Under the pieces are notes generated by a model. It saw only the letters and a program-made list of their open reading frames with translations. It searched no databases and was not told where the DNA came from. The translations under genes were made by a program, and so were the position numbers. Below are positions 1 to 10,041 of a DNA stretch of 40,213 bases, in pieces. Each line of letters starts with the position of its first letter. Positions within the stretch are counted from its first letter, which is position 1. Source of the DNA: a virus; IMG/VR virus record IMGVR_UViG_3300042197_004690, positions 1-40,213 of that record, one strand, 5' to 3'.

Positions 1-1
1 C

Positions 2-73
2 GGTGATACAGGACCAACTGGTGATACAGGTTCAACCGGTCCAACTGGAGATACCGGTCCTACAGGGTTAGCA
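2..73 (+). repeat. Collagen-like Gly-X-Y coding repeat (right end of an array)
   Basis: Eight consecutive triplets of the form G-X-T/A are encoded by 9-base units of the type GGT-x-ACA/ACT. The array continues to the left, outside the window, so its full length is unknown. Confidence 0.8.
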
Positions 74-655
74 GGCGATTACGTAGATGTTAGAACAGCC
101 TTCTATATTCAAGATGGAAATACTGCGGGATTTCAGACAATTAATGATAATACAGGGGCAACAGCACTAAATTATTATGATATAAATGATGGACCTGATC
201 CAGCTATTTATTCATTTACTTTTAAAAATATATTAGATTCAAATATTACTTATAAATCCATTATTTTTGCAAATCCTGCAGACACAAATCCTAATCAACT
301 TGTTGAGATAAATTTGCCACCTGTTGCAAGTAATGAAGGAAAAATGATTATTTTAAAATTTAAGAACGAAAAAAATGGTGGAGGTTTATTTACAGATTTT
401 GCTAGTTCCTTTGGTGAAACACTTTATCAAGTTAAATTAAAATCAAATGAATCTGAATACGTGTGGGGAGCTGGAACCGGTTATAAAGGTAATTTAGATG
501 AAACAGGTTCTACTCAAACTATATTTTTAGGTTCCGATTTTACTTGGAAATCTTTAATTTTGGTTGCTAATAATAACGGTGAATATCCTGCCGGCAGCAG
601 CAATGCTGTAGAAGGTAATGGTTGGGAAATAATTAGTCCTGCCGCTGCCTTCTAA
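2..655 (+). CDS. Collagen-like tail fibre protein, 3' part only
   Basis: The reading frame is open from base 2, so the gene begins upstream of the window and its start is not visible. The visible 217 residues begin with about eight Gly-X-Y triplets (GDT, GPT, GST, GLA), which form a collagen-like stalk. They continue as a roughly 190-residue globular tail rich in beta-type sequence, ending in SPAAAF. An internal ATG at 314 is not a credible start because the frame and the collagen repeats run through it. Collagen-like stalks with a C-terminal head are usual in phage fibres, where the triplets form a trimeric shaft and the head binds or trimerises. The second collagen-like gene at 1659 has the same plan but a different head. 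I do not recognise the head family. A virion fibre role is inferred from the architecture and the neighbours. Confidence 0.75.
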   Translation, partial: GDTGPTGDTGSTGPTGDTGPTGLAGDYVDVRTAFYIQDGNTAGFQTINDNTGATALNYYDINDGPDPAIYSFTFKNILDSNITYKSIIFANPADTNPNQLVEINLPPVASNEGKMIILKFKNEKNGGGLFTDFASSFGETLYQVKLKSNESEYVWGAGTGYKGNLDETGSTQTIFLGSDFTWKSLILVANNNGEYPAGSSNAVEGNGWEIISPAAAF

Positions 656-751
656 GATTTAATTACACGATTATTAAAAATGTAAAATTTAAAAAATAGA
701 TTAAAATATAATATTTATTGCTATTATTTTCTGAGAGAAAGACGAGTTTAA

Positions 752-1591
752 ATGTCTTCGACTAATTTATTAAAAGAGCATGTCTCTTATTCTGAAGTGA
801 AGGTCTGGAAAGAATGTTCTTGGCGTCATAAATTGTTGTATTTAGACAAGATCGAAACCTTTGAGGAGAGTCCTCATTTGTATTATGGATCGATTGTGCA
901 TGATGCGGTGGAGCATTTTTTAAAGACGAAAGAGTTGAAATTGCAGGAGATGGAGGAGAATTTGAGGAGGGAGTGGGAGAGGGTGGGATTTGATGGGGTG
1001 TGGCGGGAGGAGCAGGAGAAAAAGAATAAAGATTACAAACATATTCCGTTTGAGAAGTGGTTGTTGTGGGCGCAGAATAGTGTGAATGCCTTACCTCAGT
1101 GGATGGATGAGAATTTTCCGCAGTGGGAGACGGTGTCGGCTGAAGAGATGTTGTATGAGGAGATGCAAGATTTGCCTTTGAAGTTTAAAGGATATATTGA
1201 TTGTATTATTAAAGTGCCTCAGAAGACAGCTGGAAAGTGGAAGTATTATATTTTGGATTGGAAGACGGCGTCGGCTCGTGGGTGGGATTGGGAGAAGCAG
1301 CAGGATTTTTTGACACATATGCAGTTGTTGTTATATAAGTATTTTTGGATGGGGAAGAATGAGTTGACATCTCGGGATGTGCAGTGTGCCTTTGTGTTGT
1401 TGAAGAAAGTGGATAAGATTGAAAAGGTGTGTCAAATGGTGTCGATTAGTTCGGGACCGAAGAGTGTGGAGGAGGCTGTGAAAGTGGTAAGATCGATGAT
1501 TAAGGGGATTACTAAACCGAATCCGACGCCTTTGAAGAATAAAACTTCTTGTCAGTGGTGTCCTTTTGCTAATACTGAACATTGTAAATAA
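752..1591 (+). CDS. PD-(D/E)XK nuclease, RecB/Cas4-like, possible Fe-S cluster
   Basis: The 279-residue protein carries the full set of RecB-family nuclease motifs. Motif I is H50 with E54 (GSIVHDAVE), motif II is the D of GYID at D150, motif III is D169-W-K171 (ILDWKTA), and a Q-x3-Y motif lies in MQLLLYKY. It also has C22 near the N-terminus and C267, C270 and C278 at the extreme C-terminus. This one-plus-three arrangement is the one used for the 4Fe-4S cluster of AddB and Cas4 nucleases. The length suits a stand-alone exonuclease. The likely role is cutting or resecting DNA ends during phage replication, recombination or host DNA breakdown. Codon use stands out: Glu is mostly GAG, Val mostly GTG and Leu mostly TTG, whereas neighbours use GAA, GTT and TTA. 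It sits between two collagen-like fibre genes, which suggests a separate origin. The start at 752 follows a purine-rich GAGAGAAAGACGAG stretch. Confidence 0.85.
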   Translation: MSSTNLLKEHVSYSEVKVWKECSWRHKLLYLDKIETFEESPHLYYGSIVHDAVEHFLKTKELKLQEMEENLRREWERVGFDGVWREEQEKKNKDYKHIPFEKWLLWAQNSVNALPQWMDENFPQWETVSAEEMLYEEMQDLPLKFKGYIDCIIKVPQKTAGKWKYYILDWKTASARGWDWEKQQDFLTHMQLLLYKYFWMGKNELTSRDVQCAFVLLKKVDKIEKVCQMVSISSGPKSVEEAVKVVRSMIKGITKPNPTPLKNKTSCQWCPFANTEHCK

Positions 1592-1621
1592 ACATTTATT
1601 TCTAAGAGGTTTGTGTTTTTA

Positions 1622-3676
<2,055 letters not shown>

Positions 3677-3743
3677 GTTATGTTAAAATTAAAAAGCTTA
3701 ATTTATCAAATTGATATCGAATTGATTAAGGTAAAGGAATAAA

Positions 3744-4499
3744 ATGATTTTAACTTCATATGGAATGATAAAAAACGTAGTAATTAATACAAGTATTAGC
3801 ACAACAGGTTTAATTACATATTGGGATCTTCAAAATTCATCATCATATAGTGGATCTGGTACGACTATTACTGACCTTGATGAAACTAATAATGGTTTAC
3901 TTGTAGGCACAAATCCATATACGAGTGGAACGCCTAATTATATCTCTTTAGATAGTGGCACTAGCAATTATATTAGAACAACAGTAAATCTTAATCCATA
4001 CTTATCACCTGCTAATACAAGTACTGTCATATCTCATTTTGTATGGGTTTATCCTACTTCTAATGGTGTGATTGTATCCGAACAAGGAACTACATCTCCT
4101 AATTTTAATTGGTATGATTCACAAATAGAATGGATAAGTGGAACTCCTTGTTTTGCTGTCTGGCCCTATTTGATAGGCGGTGGTGCTAAAATCACATCAT
4201 CTGTATCAGCGCCTCTTAATAATTGGCATTATGTAGGTTTAACTTATGATGGTTCTACTTTAAGAGGATATGTTAATGGTCAGTTAGCAGGATCATCTAC
4301 ATATGCAAGACAAACGCCTTATAATAATGGGAGTAGTGTGGGTCTATATTATGCTTTAGGTTATCCTACAACAACAAATATGGGAAGTGGTGCAGGTAGT
4401 AATTTTAGATTAGGTGCTTTTCATGTTTGGAATACAGCACTCGGTTCAAGTGTTGTTCTCGATAATTATAATGCTACTAAAACGTCTTATGGTTTATAA
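3744..4499 (+). CDS. LamG/concanavalin-like tail fibre protein, paralogue without PA14
   Basis: The 251-residue protein shares the plan and much of the sequence of the gene at 2423. It starts MILT..GMIKNV, continues TTGLITYWDLQN, WVYPTSNGV, NNWHYVGLTYDG, YVNGQLAG and SNFRLGAFHVWNTALGSS, and ends DNYNATK. These are typical pieces of a LamG/ConA-like jelly roll, probably carbohydrate binding at the fibre tip. It lacks the PA14 insert of its neighbour. A 36-base stretch is identical in both genes (4416-4451 and 3593-3628), which indicates recent duplication or exchange. The start has a good AAAGGA site. It is probably a second adhesin or an alternative tip, which is inference from homology between the pair. 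Confidence 0.7.
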   Translation: MILTSYGMIKNVVINTSISTTGLITYWDLQNSSSYSGSGTTITDLDETNNGLLVGTNPYTSGTPNYISLDSGTSNYIRTTVNLNPYLSPANTSTVISHFVWVYPTSNGVIVSEQGTTSPNFNWYDSQIEWISGTPCFAVWPYLIGGGAKITSSVSAPLNNWHYVGLTYDGSTLRGYVNGQLAGSSTYARQTPYNNGSSVGLYYALGYPTTTNMGSGAGSNFRLGAFHVWNTALGSSVVLDNYNATKTSYGL

Positions 4500-4573
4500 A
4501 ATTTATTAAACGGTCTTTTCTAAAATATTATTATTTGAGTTAGAATGATAATTAAGATAAAAAAGGAAAGACA

Positions 4574-5059
4574 ATGACTGTTTTAAAAAATTCTTTAAGA
4601 CCGAATGGTGATAAGCAACATGATTTAGGGCGGGATGGAATTAGATGGAATAAATTATGGGTAGGGGATATTAATGCTGACGGTATAATTTATAATAATA
4701 ATGCTATTTTACGTCAAACATATGTTTTTGAAACGACTTATTCAGCGCAAATACCATTTCAAGGGTTATTATCGACTGTCTTTACTACACCTAATCCTAA
4801 TATTTCAAACCCAATTTTGATTAAAATACCAAATATCGTTATTGCGACTGCTATAACTGGATCAGGATTGTCTAGACAATTTAGATTAGTTGTAAATGGA
4901 ATTGAAATACCACCTAGTAAAACTGAATTAGCGGTTGTTGAAGCTGATACTTTTATTAAATTTAATGGTCAGTTATTAGGAACATCTATTGATATTACAG
5001 CTCCTGCTGCTGCTAGTAATTCTATTGTGGTGTGGTATGTTCCTGATTTGAATGTTTAA
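4574..5059 (+). CDS. Small tail fibre-like virion protein
   Basis: The 161-residue protein begins with a fibre signature at residues 7-40: SLRPNGDKQHDLGRDGIRWNKLWVGDINADG. Repeats of the type P-x-x-D-L-G-x-x-x-x-RW-x-x-LWV occur in phage tail fibres and in proteins carrying C-terminal chaperone domains. The remainder (about 45-161) looks like a beta sandwich, with VVNGIEIPPSKTELAVVEAD and an Ala/Ser-rich end. No chaperone domain or catalytic motif is visible. It follows the two LamG paralogues after a 74-base gap and has AAAAGGAAAG before its ATG. I call it a fibre component from the motif and context; its exact place in the virion is unknown. Confidence 0.55.
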   Translation: MTVLKNSLRPNGDKQHDLGRDGIRWNKLWVGDINADGIIYNNNAILRQTYVFETTYSAQIPFQGLLSTVFTTPNPNISNPILIKIPNIVIATAITGSGLSRQFRLVVNGIEIPPSKTELAVVEADTFIKFNGQLLGTSIDITAPAAASNSIVVWYVPDLNV

Positions 5060-5099
5060 CATCTGTTATAATTTTATTAAATTTTAATAATATTTGATA

Positions 5100-5426
5100 G
5101 TGGGTGATAATTTGATATATTTTGTCTTATTTTTATTAATATTATTGGGGATTGCAGTTTACTTTTGTGTCAAATTTGCAATGATTATAATCAACATGCA
5201 GGAAGTAATTGAAGAGAGTTTAGATATATTGGATGAAAAGTATGCAAAAATCTCAGAGATTTTAAATATCCCCATTTTTTTTGATTCAAAAGAGGTACGT
5301 GATGTTTTACGAGAGATTAAAGGTGTAAAAGATTCTATTTTATTAATTGCTCAGAAACTTACCAACCAAGAAATCATTGAAGAAGAAGAAATAGAGGAAA
5401 AAGACGATGTCCCTAAGAAAAAGTGA
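5100..5426 (+). CDS. Small membrane protein with cytoplasmic helical tail
   Basis: About 105-110 residues. There is one strong N-terminal membrane segment (LIYFVLFLLILLGIAVYFCV), then a charged helical region with EVIEESLDILDEKYAKISEIL and IPIFFDSKEVRDVLREIKGV, and an acidic, lysine-ended tail. The start is uncertain. There is no ATG; candidates are TTG at 5094, GTG at 5100 and TTG at 5112. The last is preceded by GGGTGAT, which resembles an extended Shine-Dalgarno, so the product may begin MIYFVLF. The 3' end overlaps the sigma factor gene by 20 bases, so the two are probably co-translated. Similar small proteins occur near late sigma genes in marine T4-like phages as far as I recall. Function is unknown; an anchored role at the host membrane is only a guess. 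Confidence 0.6.
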   Translation: MGDNLIYFVLFLLILLGIAVYFCVKFAMIIINMQEVIEESLDILDEKYAKISEILNIPIFFDSKEVRDVLREIKGVKDSILLIAQKLTNQEIIEEEEIEEKDDVPKKK

Positions 5427-6255
5427 TGATGTTTCCACAGAAAATGACGTAAAAAAAGTCGAAAAAACGAAAAAAGAGACAATTATTAAGGAAAAAGTTG
5501 CTAAACCTGTCAAGGAAGACCAATATTTTTCAAAAAATACTCAATTAAAATTGGAAGAATATAAACTAGCTGAAACTAATGAAGACCGTTGGGATATCTA
5601 TCTGAAAGACATTAAGCCTGCGTTCGAAGTCTTAGTAGATAAATTAGTCTCAGTATATGGTTTTAAGTCATTTGATGATGAAATGGACATTATGAAGTCA
5701 GATTGTGTCTTTTTTTTATGGGAAACGATTCAAAAGTGGGACGGTTCTAAAGGTAAAAAAGCTTTTTCTTATTTTAACGTGGTGGCTAAAAACTGGTTGA
5801 TTGCTAGGTCTCGTAAAAACTATCAACAATTTAAGAGAACTGTGGCAATTGATGATGGAAATACCAATTATACTCCAAATACTCAACCTAAAGAGGAAAG
5901 AGTTAATCAAAAGAAATATCCTAAGATAAATTTATCAACATATATGGTAGATGAAGATTCTAATCCTGAAACACAAATGATTGCAGCTGAACGGCAACAA
6001 CAAATTTATGATACAATTGATTATATGTGTAAAACAATTACAGATAATAGGGAAAAAAAGTGTATTGAAGCCATTAAAGTGGTATTTGAGAACATTGACA
6101 ATCTTGATTTTTTAAACAAACGGGCAGTGTTGGTATATCTAAGGGAAATTTCTGGTTTAAACAATGCAGAGTTAAGTTCTGCCTTATCTTCTATTCGTAA
6201 AGTGTATAAACAAATTAACAAAGATTTAGCTGAAGATTTATTTGATTTATTTTAG
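5407..6255 (+). CDS. 55: Late transcription sigma factor, T4 gp55-like
   Basis: The 282-residue protein has a charged, lysine-rich N-terminal extension (1-40). A sigma region 2-like core follows at about 60-150, with the hallmark SKGKKAFSYFNVVAKNWLIARSRK at 114-137. Phage late sigma factors carry a closely similar KAFSYF-x-x-x-x-K-N-W signature. Residues 235-275 (RAVLVYLREISGLNNAELSSALSSIRKVY) look like a region 4-type helix-turn-helix. The extreme C-terminus, EDLFDLF, is hydrophobic and acidic like the sliding-clamp-binding tail of T4 gp55. It would recruit host RNA polymerase to late promoters such as the TATAAATA sites in this window. The start at 5407 has AGAGGAAAAAG upstream and overlaps the membrane protein gene by 20 bases. 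Confidence 0.75.
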   Translation: MSLRKSDDVSTENDVKKVEKTKKETIIKEKVAKPVKEDQYFSKNTQLKLEEYKLAETNEDRWDIYLKDIKPAFEVLVDKLVSVYGFKSFDDEMDIMKSDCVFFLWETIQKWDGSKGKKAFSYFNVVAKNWLIARSRKNYQQFKRTVAIDDGNTNYTPNTQPKEERVNQKKYPKINLSTYMVDEDSNPETQMIAAERQQQIYDTIDYMCKTITDNREKKCIEAIKVVFENIDNLDFLNKRAVLVYLREISGLNNAELSSALSSIRKVYKQINKDLAEDLFDLF

Positions 6256-6279
6256 AGGTTCAATACGTAATATTATAAA

Positions 6280-6294
6280 CATGTTTTAACATGT
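6280..6294 (+). promoter_or_regulatory. Hairpin of two ACATGT copies just before a start site
   Basis: ACATGT at 6279-6284 and again at 6289-6294 can pair as a 6-base stem with a TTTA loop. It ends one base before the GGAG ribosome binding site of the gene at 6307. The position suits a translational control element, but a chance match in AT-rich DNA is possible. TATAAAC at 6274-6280 overlaps the left arm. Confidence 0.3.
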
Positions 6295-6306
6295 GGAGAT
6301 ATTACT

Positions 6307-6690
6307 ATGAGCGATTCAATTGAGATTTATACTAAAAAACTGGAAGACCAAGAAAAAAAGTATAATAAATTACAAAACTTTTCAGATATTTTGGATAATC
6401 TGTCAACGACAGAGGAAAAGAAGAAATTATTGTGGAAAGAGATTTATGAAAATGCCTTAGAAGATCGAGAAAAGGCGAAGATATTATTTAATGATTGTTA
6501 TCAAGCCATGTCAGCTGCTACAATTGCTGACCACGTGAGTGCTGGGCAGATTATGTCTAAGTATTTGGAGAGAATGTCTAAATGTAATGATCAAATTTTA
6601 AAGTTGGCTGAATTGATTGCGAATGCGGAAGAGAAGCAGGAAGCAGTATCTGAAGATGAATTATTTTTAAGAATTCAAGGTGCACGATAA
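6307..6690 (+). CDS. Small helical protein of unknown function
   Basis: The 127-residue protein is almost wholly alpha-helical by appearance and highly charged: YTKKLEDQEKKYNKLQNFSDIL, EEKKKLLWKEIYENALEDREKAKILF, and YLERMSKCNDQILKLAELIANAEEKQ. It ends SEDELFLRIQGAR. No catalytic motif or membrane segment is visible. It lies between the late sigma factor and the hub-like gene, and its TAA is followed at once by the ATG of that gene, so the two are likely coupled. Possible roles are a gp33-like late transcription co-activator (from its place beside gp55), a small terminase-like DNA binder, or a baseplate assembly factor. The sequence does not decide. A GGAG site precedes the ATG. Confidence 0.6.
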   Translation: MSDSIEIYTKKLEDQEKKYNKLQNFSDILDNLSTTEEKKKLLWKEIYENALEDREKAKILFNDCYQAMSAATIADHVSAGQIMSKYLERMSKCNDQILKLAELIANAEEKQEAVSEDELFLRIQGAR

Positions 6691-8457
6691 ATGTTTAAAA
6701 GAGCTGTTGTTTTAGATATTGTAATGCATCCTGGATTATTAAGTGATAGTGTGATTAAAAAGTTAACAGAATCTAATAGTAATTTTAAACTGGCTAATCA
6801 AAAAAATCCAGAATTTTTAAAATCTTTACCCGTTAATTCTATCATTGGGTCTTTTGTCGATAATAAGAACATTTTTGTAGCATTTCCTTTCTTTTCTTCT
6901 CACATGTGTCTTCCTTTGAAAAGGCAAGAAGAAGTTTGGATATATGAAGATACTAGCGCGGCTAGAGATTTTGAAAATGAATATTATTGGATCAGTCGAG
7001 TGCATGGTACCAATTTATATGAAGATGCAAATTATACGCATGCAGATCGAAAATATTTAAAAGATTATAAACAAGAAAAAGTTAGAAATTCCTTAAATAT
7101 TGAAAATTTAGAAAAAGTATCGGTTGCTTTATTTAATAATGGTCCAATTCGAGGTAATAATACTGGCACATCCGGTGATACAGGAATTACAAATCGAGAT
7201 AAAAAAATTAAAGAAAGTTTAAATTTATCTTCAAGCCATTTATTAGAAGATGTGCCAAGAACATTTAAAAATCCTGGCGATTATATTATACAAGGTTCGA
7301 ATAATACTTTAATTCGTTTAGGTACTAATCATATTAGAGAATCATCAGATAATTATAATGAAATATATTATAATACTATTTTTGCTGCTGACCCTGATGC
7401 ATATTCAGGCACAATTGATATTGTGGCCGGTCGGGCTGCTTTATCACAGAGTTTGGCAGTTGAGAAAAAATATGTTAATTATTTTAAGAATGAAGAAAAG
7501 TTATTTTTTAAAAATATTACAACTGGGGCTTATAAAAACTCTCAATTAATAATCTATAATGAGAATGAAATTGCTGAAAATTTAAAAGATAGTGAGTTTT
7601 ATTTAGGTAATAGAATTATTAATTGGGCTGAAGGTGATCCTGATTTTTTTACTGATATTAGTCGTATATTGGTATCTGAATATATTAATGGTGATAAATT
7701 ATTAAATTCAGGTGAAGTTAATAGTATATCAATGGAAGGTATAAAAAATTCTCTAGATAATAAAGAAAGAGGTTATATCATTGCAAAATCTGATGAAATT
7801 AGATTAATTGCACGTGGTACAGTTATTTCGAAAAATCATTCTAAAAGTGATCAATTAGAAAAATCAAATTTAATTGAAAATGATGCCGGTTCAATAAGAA
7901 TTATTAAAGAAGGTGGAGAAGATAAAGGTTATGTGATTATCGATAGTACAGGACATATATCAATTGATGGTCCTACTATTGTTTTAGGAGATAAAAAACG
8001 TATTAAAGAAAATGGAACTGGCGATAGTATTTATTTAGGTAATGATAGTCATGAGCCTGGTGTATTAGGATATATGTTAAAAAATAAGCTTGAAAATTTT
8101 ATGGATGAAACAATTCGAGCCTTAAATATTATTGGTCTTTGCCTAAAAGATCTAGACGGTCATGTACATCAATACGCAGGTCCAGCAGGTTTAACATTGT
8201 TTCCGATACCAGGTACCGCCCCGGGTCAATTGAAAACATTTGCAGTAGATAATGGAAATTTTCAAACTTGGCCGGATTTGACAGATACAAAAGCGGGTGA
8301 AAGAAGTGGTAGCCCGGATGATAAAACTGGAAATTATGGGAAAGTAAATGGTATGGGCGCTCCTGATAGTAAAATATTAGCAGACAAAATTAATGATATT
8401 GCAACAATTAGAGATAGTTTAAAAGATATTCTTAGTAAATTCGTGAAAACATTATAA
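6691..8457 (+). CDS. Baseplate hub/spike-like protein (gp5/VgrG-type architecture)
   Basis: The 588-residue protein starts with an OB-fold-like region (about 1-115). In it PVNSIIGSFVDNKNIFVAFPFFSSHMCLPLKRQEEVWIYED and YYWISRVHGTNLYEDANYTHADR follow the pattern of hub proteins of marine T4-like phages. A Gly/Thr-rich linker lies near 150-168. Residues about 410-430 (GYVIIDSTGHISIDGPTIVLGD) resemble the triple-stranded beta-helix repeats of spike proteins. Residues about 450-480 (EPGVLGYMLKNKLENFMDETIRALN) are helical, and a Gly/Pro-rich stretch follows (AGPAGLTLFPIPGTAPGQ). No lysozyme domain like that of T4 gp5 is visible. It lies three genes before the gp6-like gene, with the gp25-like gene between, as expected for the central baseplate. 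The call is from pattern and context. Confidence 0.55.
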   Translation: MFKRAVVLDIVMHPGLLSDSVIKKLTESNSNFKLANQKNPEFLKSLPVNSIIGSFVDNKNIFVAFPFFSSHMCLPLKRQEEVWIYEDTSAARDFENEYYWISRVHGTNLYEDANYTHADRKYLKDYKQEKVRNSLNIENLEKVSVALFNNGPIRGNNTGTSGDTGITNRDKKIKESLNLSSSHLLEDVPRTFKNPGDYIIQGSNNTLIRLGTNHIRESSDNYNEIYYNTIFAADPDAYSGTIDIVAGRAALSQSLAVEKKYVNYFKNEEKLFFKNITTGAYKNSQLIIYNENEIAENLKDSEFYLGNRIINWAEGDPDFFTDISRILVSEYINGDKLLNSGEVNSISMEGIKNSLDNKERGYIIAKSDEIRLIARGTVISKNHSKSDQLEKSNLIENDAGSIRIIKEGGEDKGYVIIDSTGHISIDGPTIVLGDKKRIKENGTGDSIYLGNDSHEPGVLGYMLKNKLENFMDETIRALNIIGLCLKDLDGHVHQYAGPAGLTLFPIPGTAPGQLKTFAVDNGNFQTWPDLTDTKAGERSGSPDDKTGNYGKVNGMGAPDSKILADKINDIATIRDSLKDILSKFVKTL

Positions 8458-8467
8458 GGTAATAACA

Positions 8468-9499
8468 ATGGCAATTCCATATTTTTTAGATAAGCCTGAG
8501 AGTAATCAAGGGATAATTAGACAAGTAATTTTTCCTAAGTTTAGAGGAATTAATAAATTTTTATATCAAAAATCTGGAGATAAAATGATTTATAAAGAAA
8601 TTGCAGCTAGTTCTAATGAAGAAGTTGTGCAATTTAATGCTGATGAAACATTAAAGTCTGAAGCCGTTATTAATGCAGTTGCAATACCTGATTTAACATT
8701 GGTTACTCAGATATTTCATGATTTAATTGAGGAATGTTTAGCAACGATTGGGTTATCAGAATATATTATCGCTGAAAATCCGTTGTTTAAAGATTTATTA
8801 AAACTTCCAAATTTAACTCCTTACGTTTTTGTTGCTAATCCTCCTGATGAATTTTGTGTTGAGAAATTAATGCTGGTTATTTTTCAAAATTATGCATTAA
8901 TTGTGCCGACCTCTGCACCTTCTTTTTTGCCTTTTTCTCCAGTTTTTATTGAAAATAATCCTTTAAAATTAAGTAATCCTCCAACAATTACAACTAATAG
9001 TGAGTCAGAATATAATAAATATTTAAATTTATTGTCTTTTGAAAAAGGTATTTTTACGATAGAAGAATATGCTTTATTTGATGAAGATCGATTAGCCTTA
9101 GCCTTTTCATATGCTTTTTATTATACTTTAAAAGATGTTTTTTCTTCTAGTTATTTACAAATTAATTTGCCTCCGCCTGTAACGCCTCCTGTAAATCAAT
9201 TAGGTTTAAACATATTAGAAGAAATTACTTTGGATTTAAAAAATTTACCTATACAAATTGCTGACCCTTTGCAACTGCCAGAGGTATTAAATAAATTACA
9301 AACAGCAATTGACGAAAAAACTTTGTTGGCTAATCCTGTGAATACTGAGATTATAGTAAATCCTGATTTTAAAATGACTAGAAAGTTAAAAAGTTCTGAG
9401 GAAGAATTAAAGGGTAAATTAAGAAATATTCATAATTATGTTAATAATCCTGATAATATTCCTGTCATTCAGATGGAAGGTGACGAAAATGGCAATTAA
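8468..9499 (+). CDS. Unknown protein in the baseplate block
   Basis: The 343-residue protein starts MAIPYFLDKPESNQG after an AAGG site, 10 bases from the previous stop. Its middle is helical with Pro-rich loops (IVPTSAPSFLPFSPVF, NLPPPVTPPVNQLGL). A C-terminal stretch, TRKLKSSEEELKGKLRNIHNYV, looks like a short coiled coil. There is no signal peptide, membrane segment or catalytic motif. Its last 11 bases overlap the start of the gp25-like gene, so the two are probably translated together. T4 places gp53 near gp5, so a gp53-like wedge role is possible, but I see no sequence match that shows this. A virion or assembly role is inferred from position only. Confidence 0.6.
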   Translation: MAIPYFLDKPESNQGIIRQVIFPKFRGINKFLYQKSGDKMIYKEIAASSNEEVVQFNADETLKSEAVINAVAIPDLTLVTQIFHDLIEECLATIGLSEYIIAENPLFKDLLKLPNLTPYVFVANPPDEFCVEKLMLVIFQNYALIVPTSAPSFLPFSPVFIENNPLKLSNPPTITTNSESEYNKYLNLLSFEKGIFTIEEYALFDEDRLALAFSYAFYYTLKDVFSSSYLQINLPPPVTPPVNQLGLNILEEITLDLKNLPIQIADPLQLPEVLNKLQTAIDEKTLLANPVNTEIIVNPDFKMTRKLKSSEEELKGKLRNIHNYVNNPDNIPVIQMEGDENGN

Positions 9500-10031
9500 G
9501 AAGAAGTATAATTTTGAATCGGGTGGTAATACTCGTTATGATTTAGAGGAAACTTTAAAAGATATTGCTTCGAAAGAAGTTGATTTGCCGTTGAGTATTA
9601 AAACGCCATTGGAAATTTCTACTAAAGATGATTTATTTAAAATGCATTATAATTTAAAAGATGTATTGAATGATCAAATTAAGAATTTGATATATACAGA
9701 ACCTGGTGAAAGATTATGTTTTCCAACAATTGGTACTAGTTTAAAGAATCTTGTTGCACAAAATGATGATTTAAACGCAACAATTGATAATATTAGTAAT
9801 GAAATTAAAAATGTTTTGACACGTTATGCGAGTGGAATAATTTTAAATAGTGTATCGGCTGTATACAGTGAAGAAGAAAAAAGAAAATACAATATTCCGG
9901 TTGTGATTATTACAATTAATTACTCTTTTTATGAGAAAATGAGTGTGTATAATGATTTAAATTCAGCCAGCGTTTTTAATGTTGTTAAAAGGGATTCATC
10001 AATGAATATTAAAATAGGATTAAACAATTAA
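9489..10031 (+). CDS. 25: Baseplate wedge subunit, GPW/gp25 family
   Basis: From the ATG at 9489 the protein has 180 residues. The gp25/GPW core spans about 45-165: an N-terminal helix (DLFKMHYNLKDVLNDQIKNLIYT), the family hallmark EPGER at 71-75 followed by CFPTIGTSLKNLV, a helix at about 93-113, and strands ending in VVIITINYSF. gp25-family proteins form the inner baseplate wedge and hold the gp6-like protein. The longer reading from ATG 9438 is rejected: 9489 has GGAAGGTGA upstream, starts MAIKKKYNF like neighbours starting MAI, and its overlap with the previous gene is only 11 bases. The gp6-like gene follows after 10 bases. Confidence 0.88.
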   Translation: MAIKKKYNFESGGNTRYDLEETLKDIASKEVDLPLSIKTPLEISTKDDLFKMHYNLKDVLNDQIKNLIYTEPGERLCFPTIGTSLKNLVAQNDDLNATIDNISNEIKNVLTRYASGIILNSVSAVYSEEEKRKYNIPVVIITINYSFYEKMSVYNDLNSASVFNVVKRDSSMNIKIGLNN

Positions 10032-10041
10032 GGAATAAAAA

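Noticed and set aside
1091-1582. Two minus-strand frames opposite the nuclease gene
   Set aside because: They arise from the G-rich codon use of the nuclease; the + strand protein has complete catalytic motifs.
3700-3729. Imperfect inverted repeat (CTTAAT to ATTAAG) before the second LamG gene
   Set aside because: The arms contain gaps and are AT-only, so they are expected by chance; there is no T run.
9438-9488. Upstream ATG extending the gp25-like protein by 17 residues
   Set aside because: The extension overlaps the previous gene, lacks a ribosome site and reads unlike the family; the ATG at 9489 has GGAAGGTGA.
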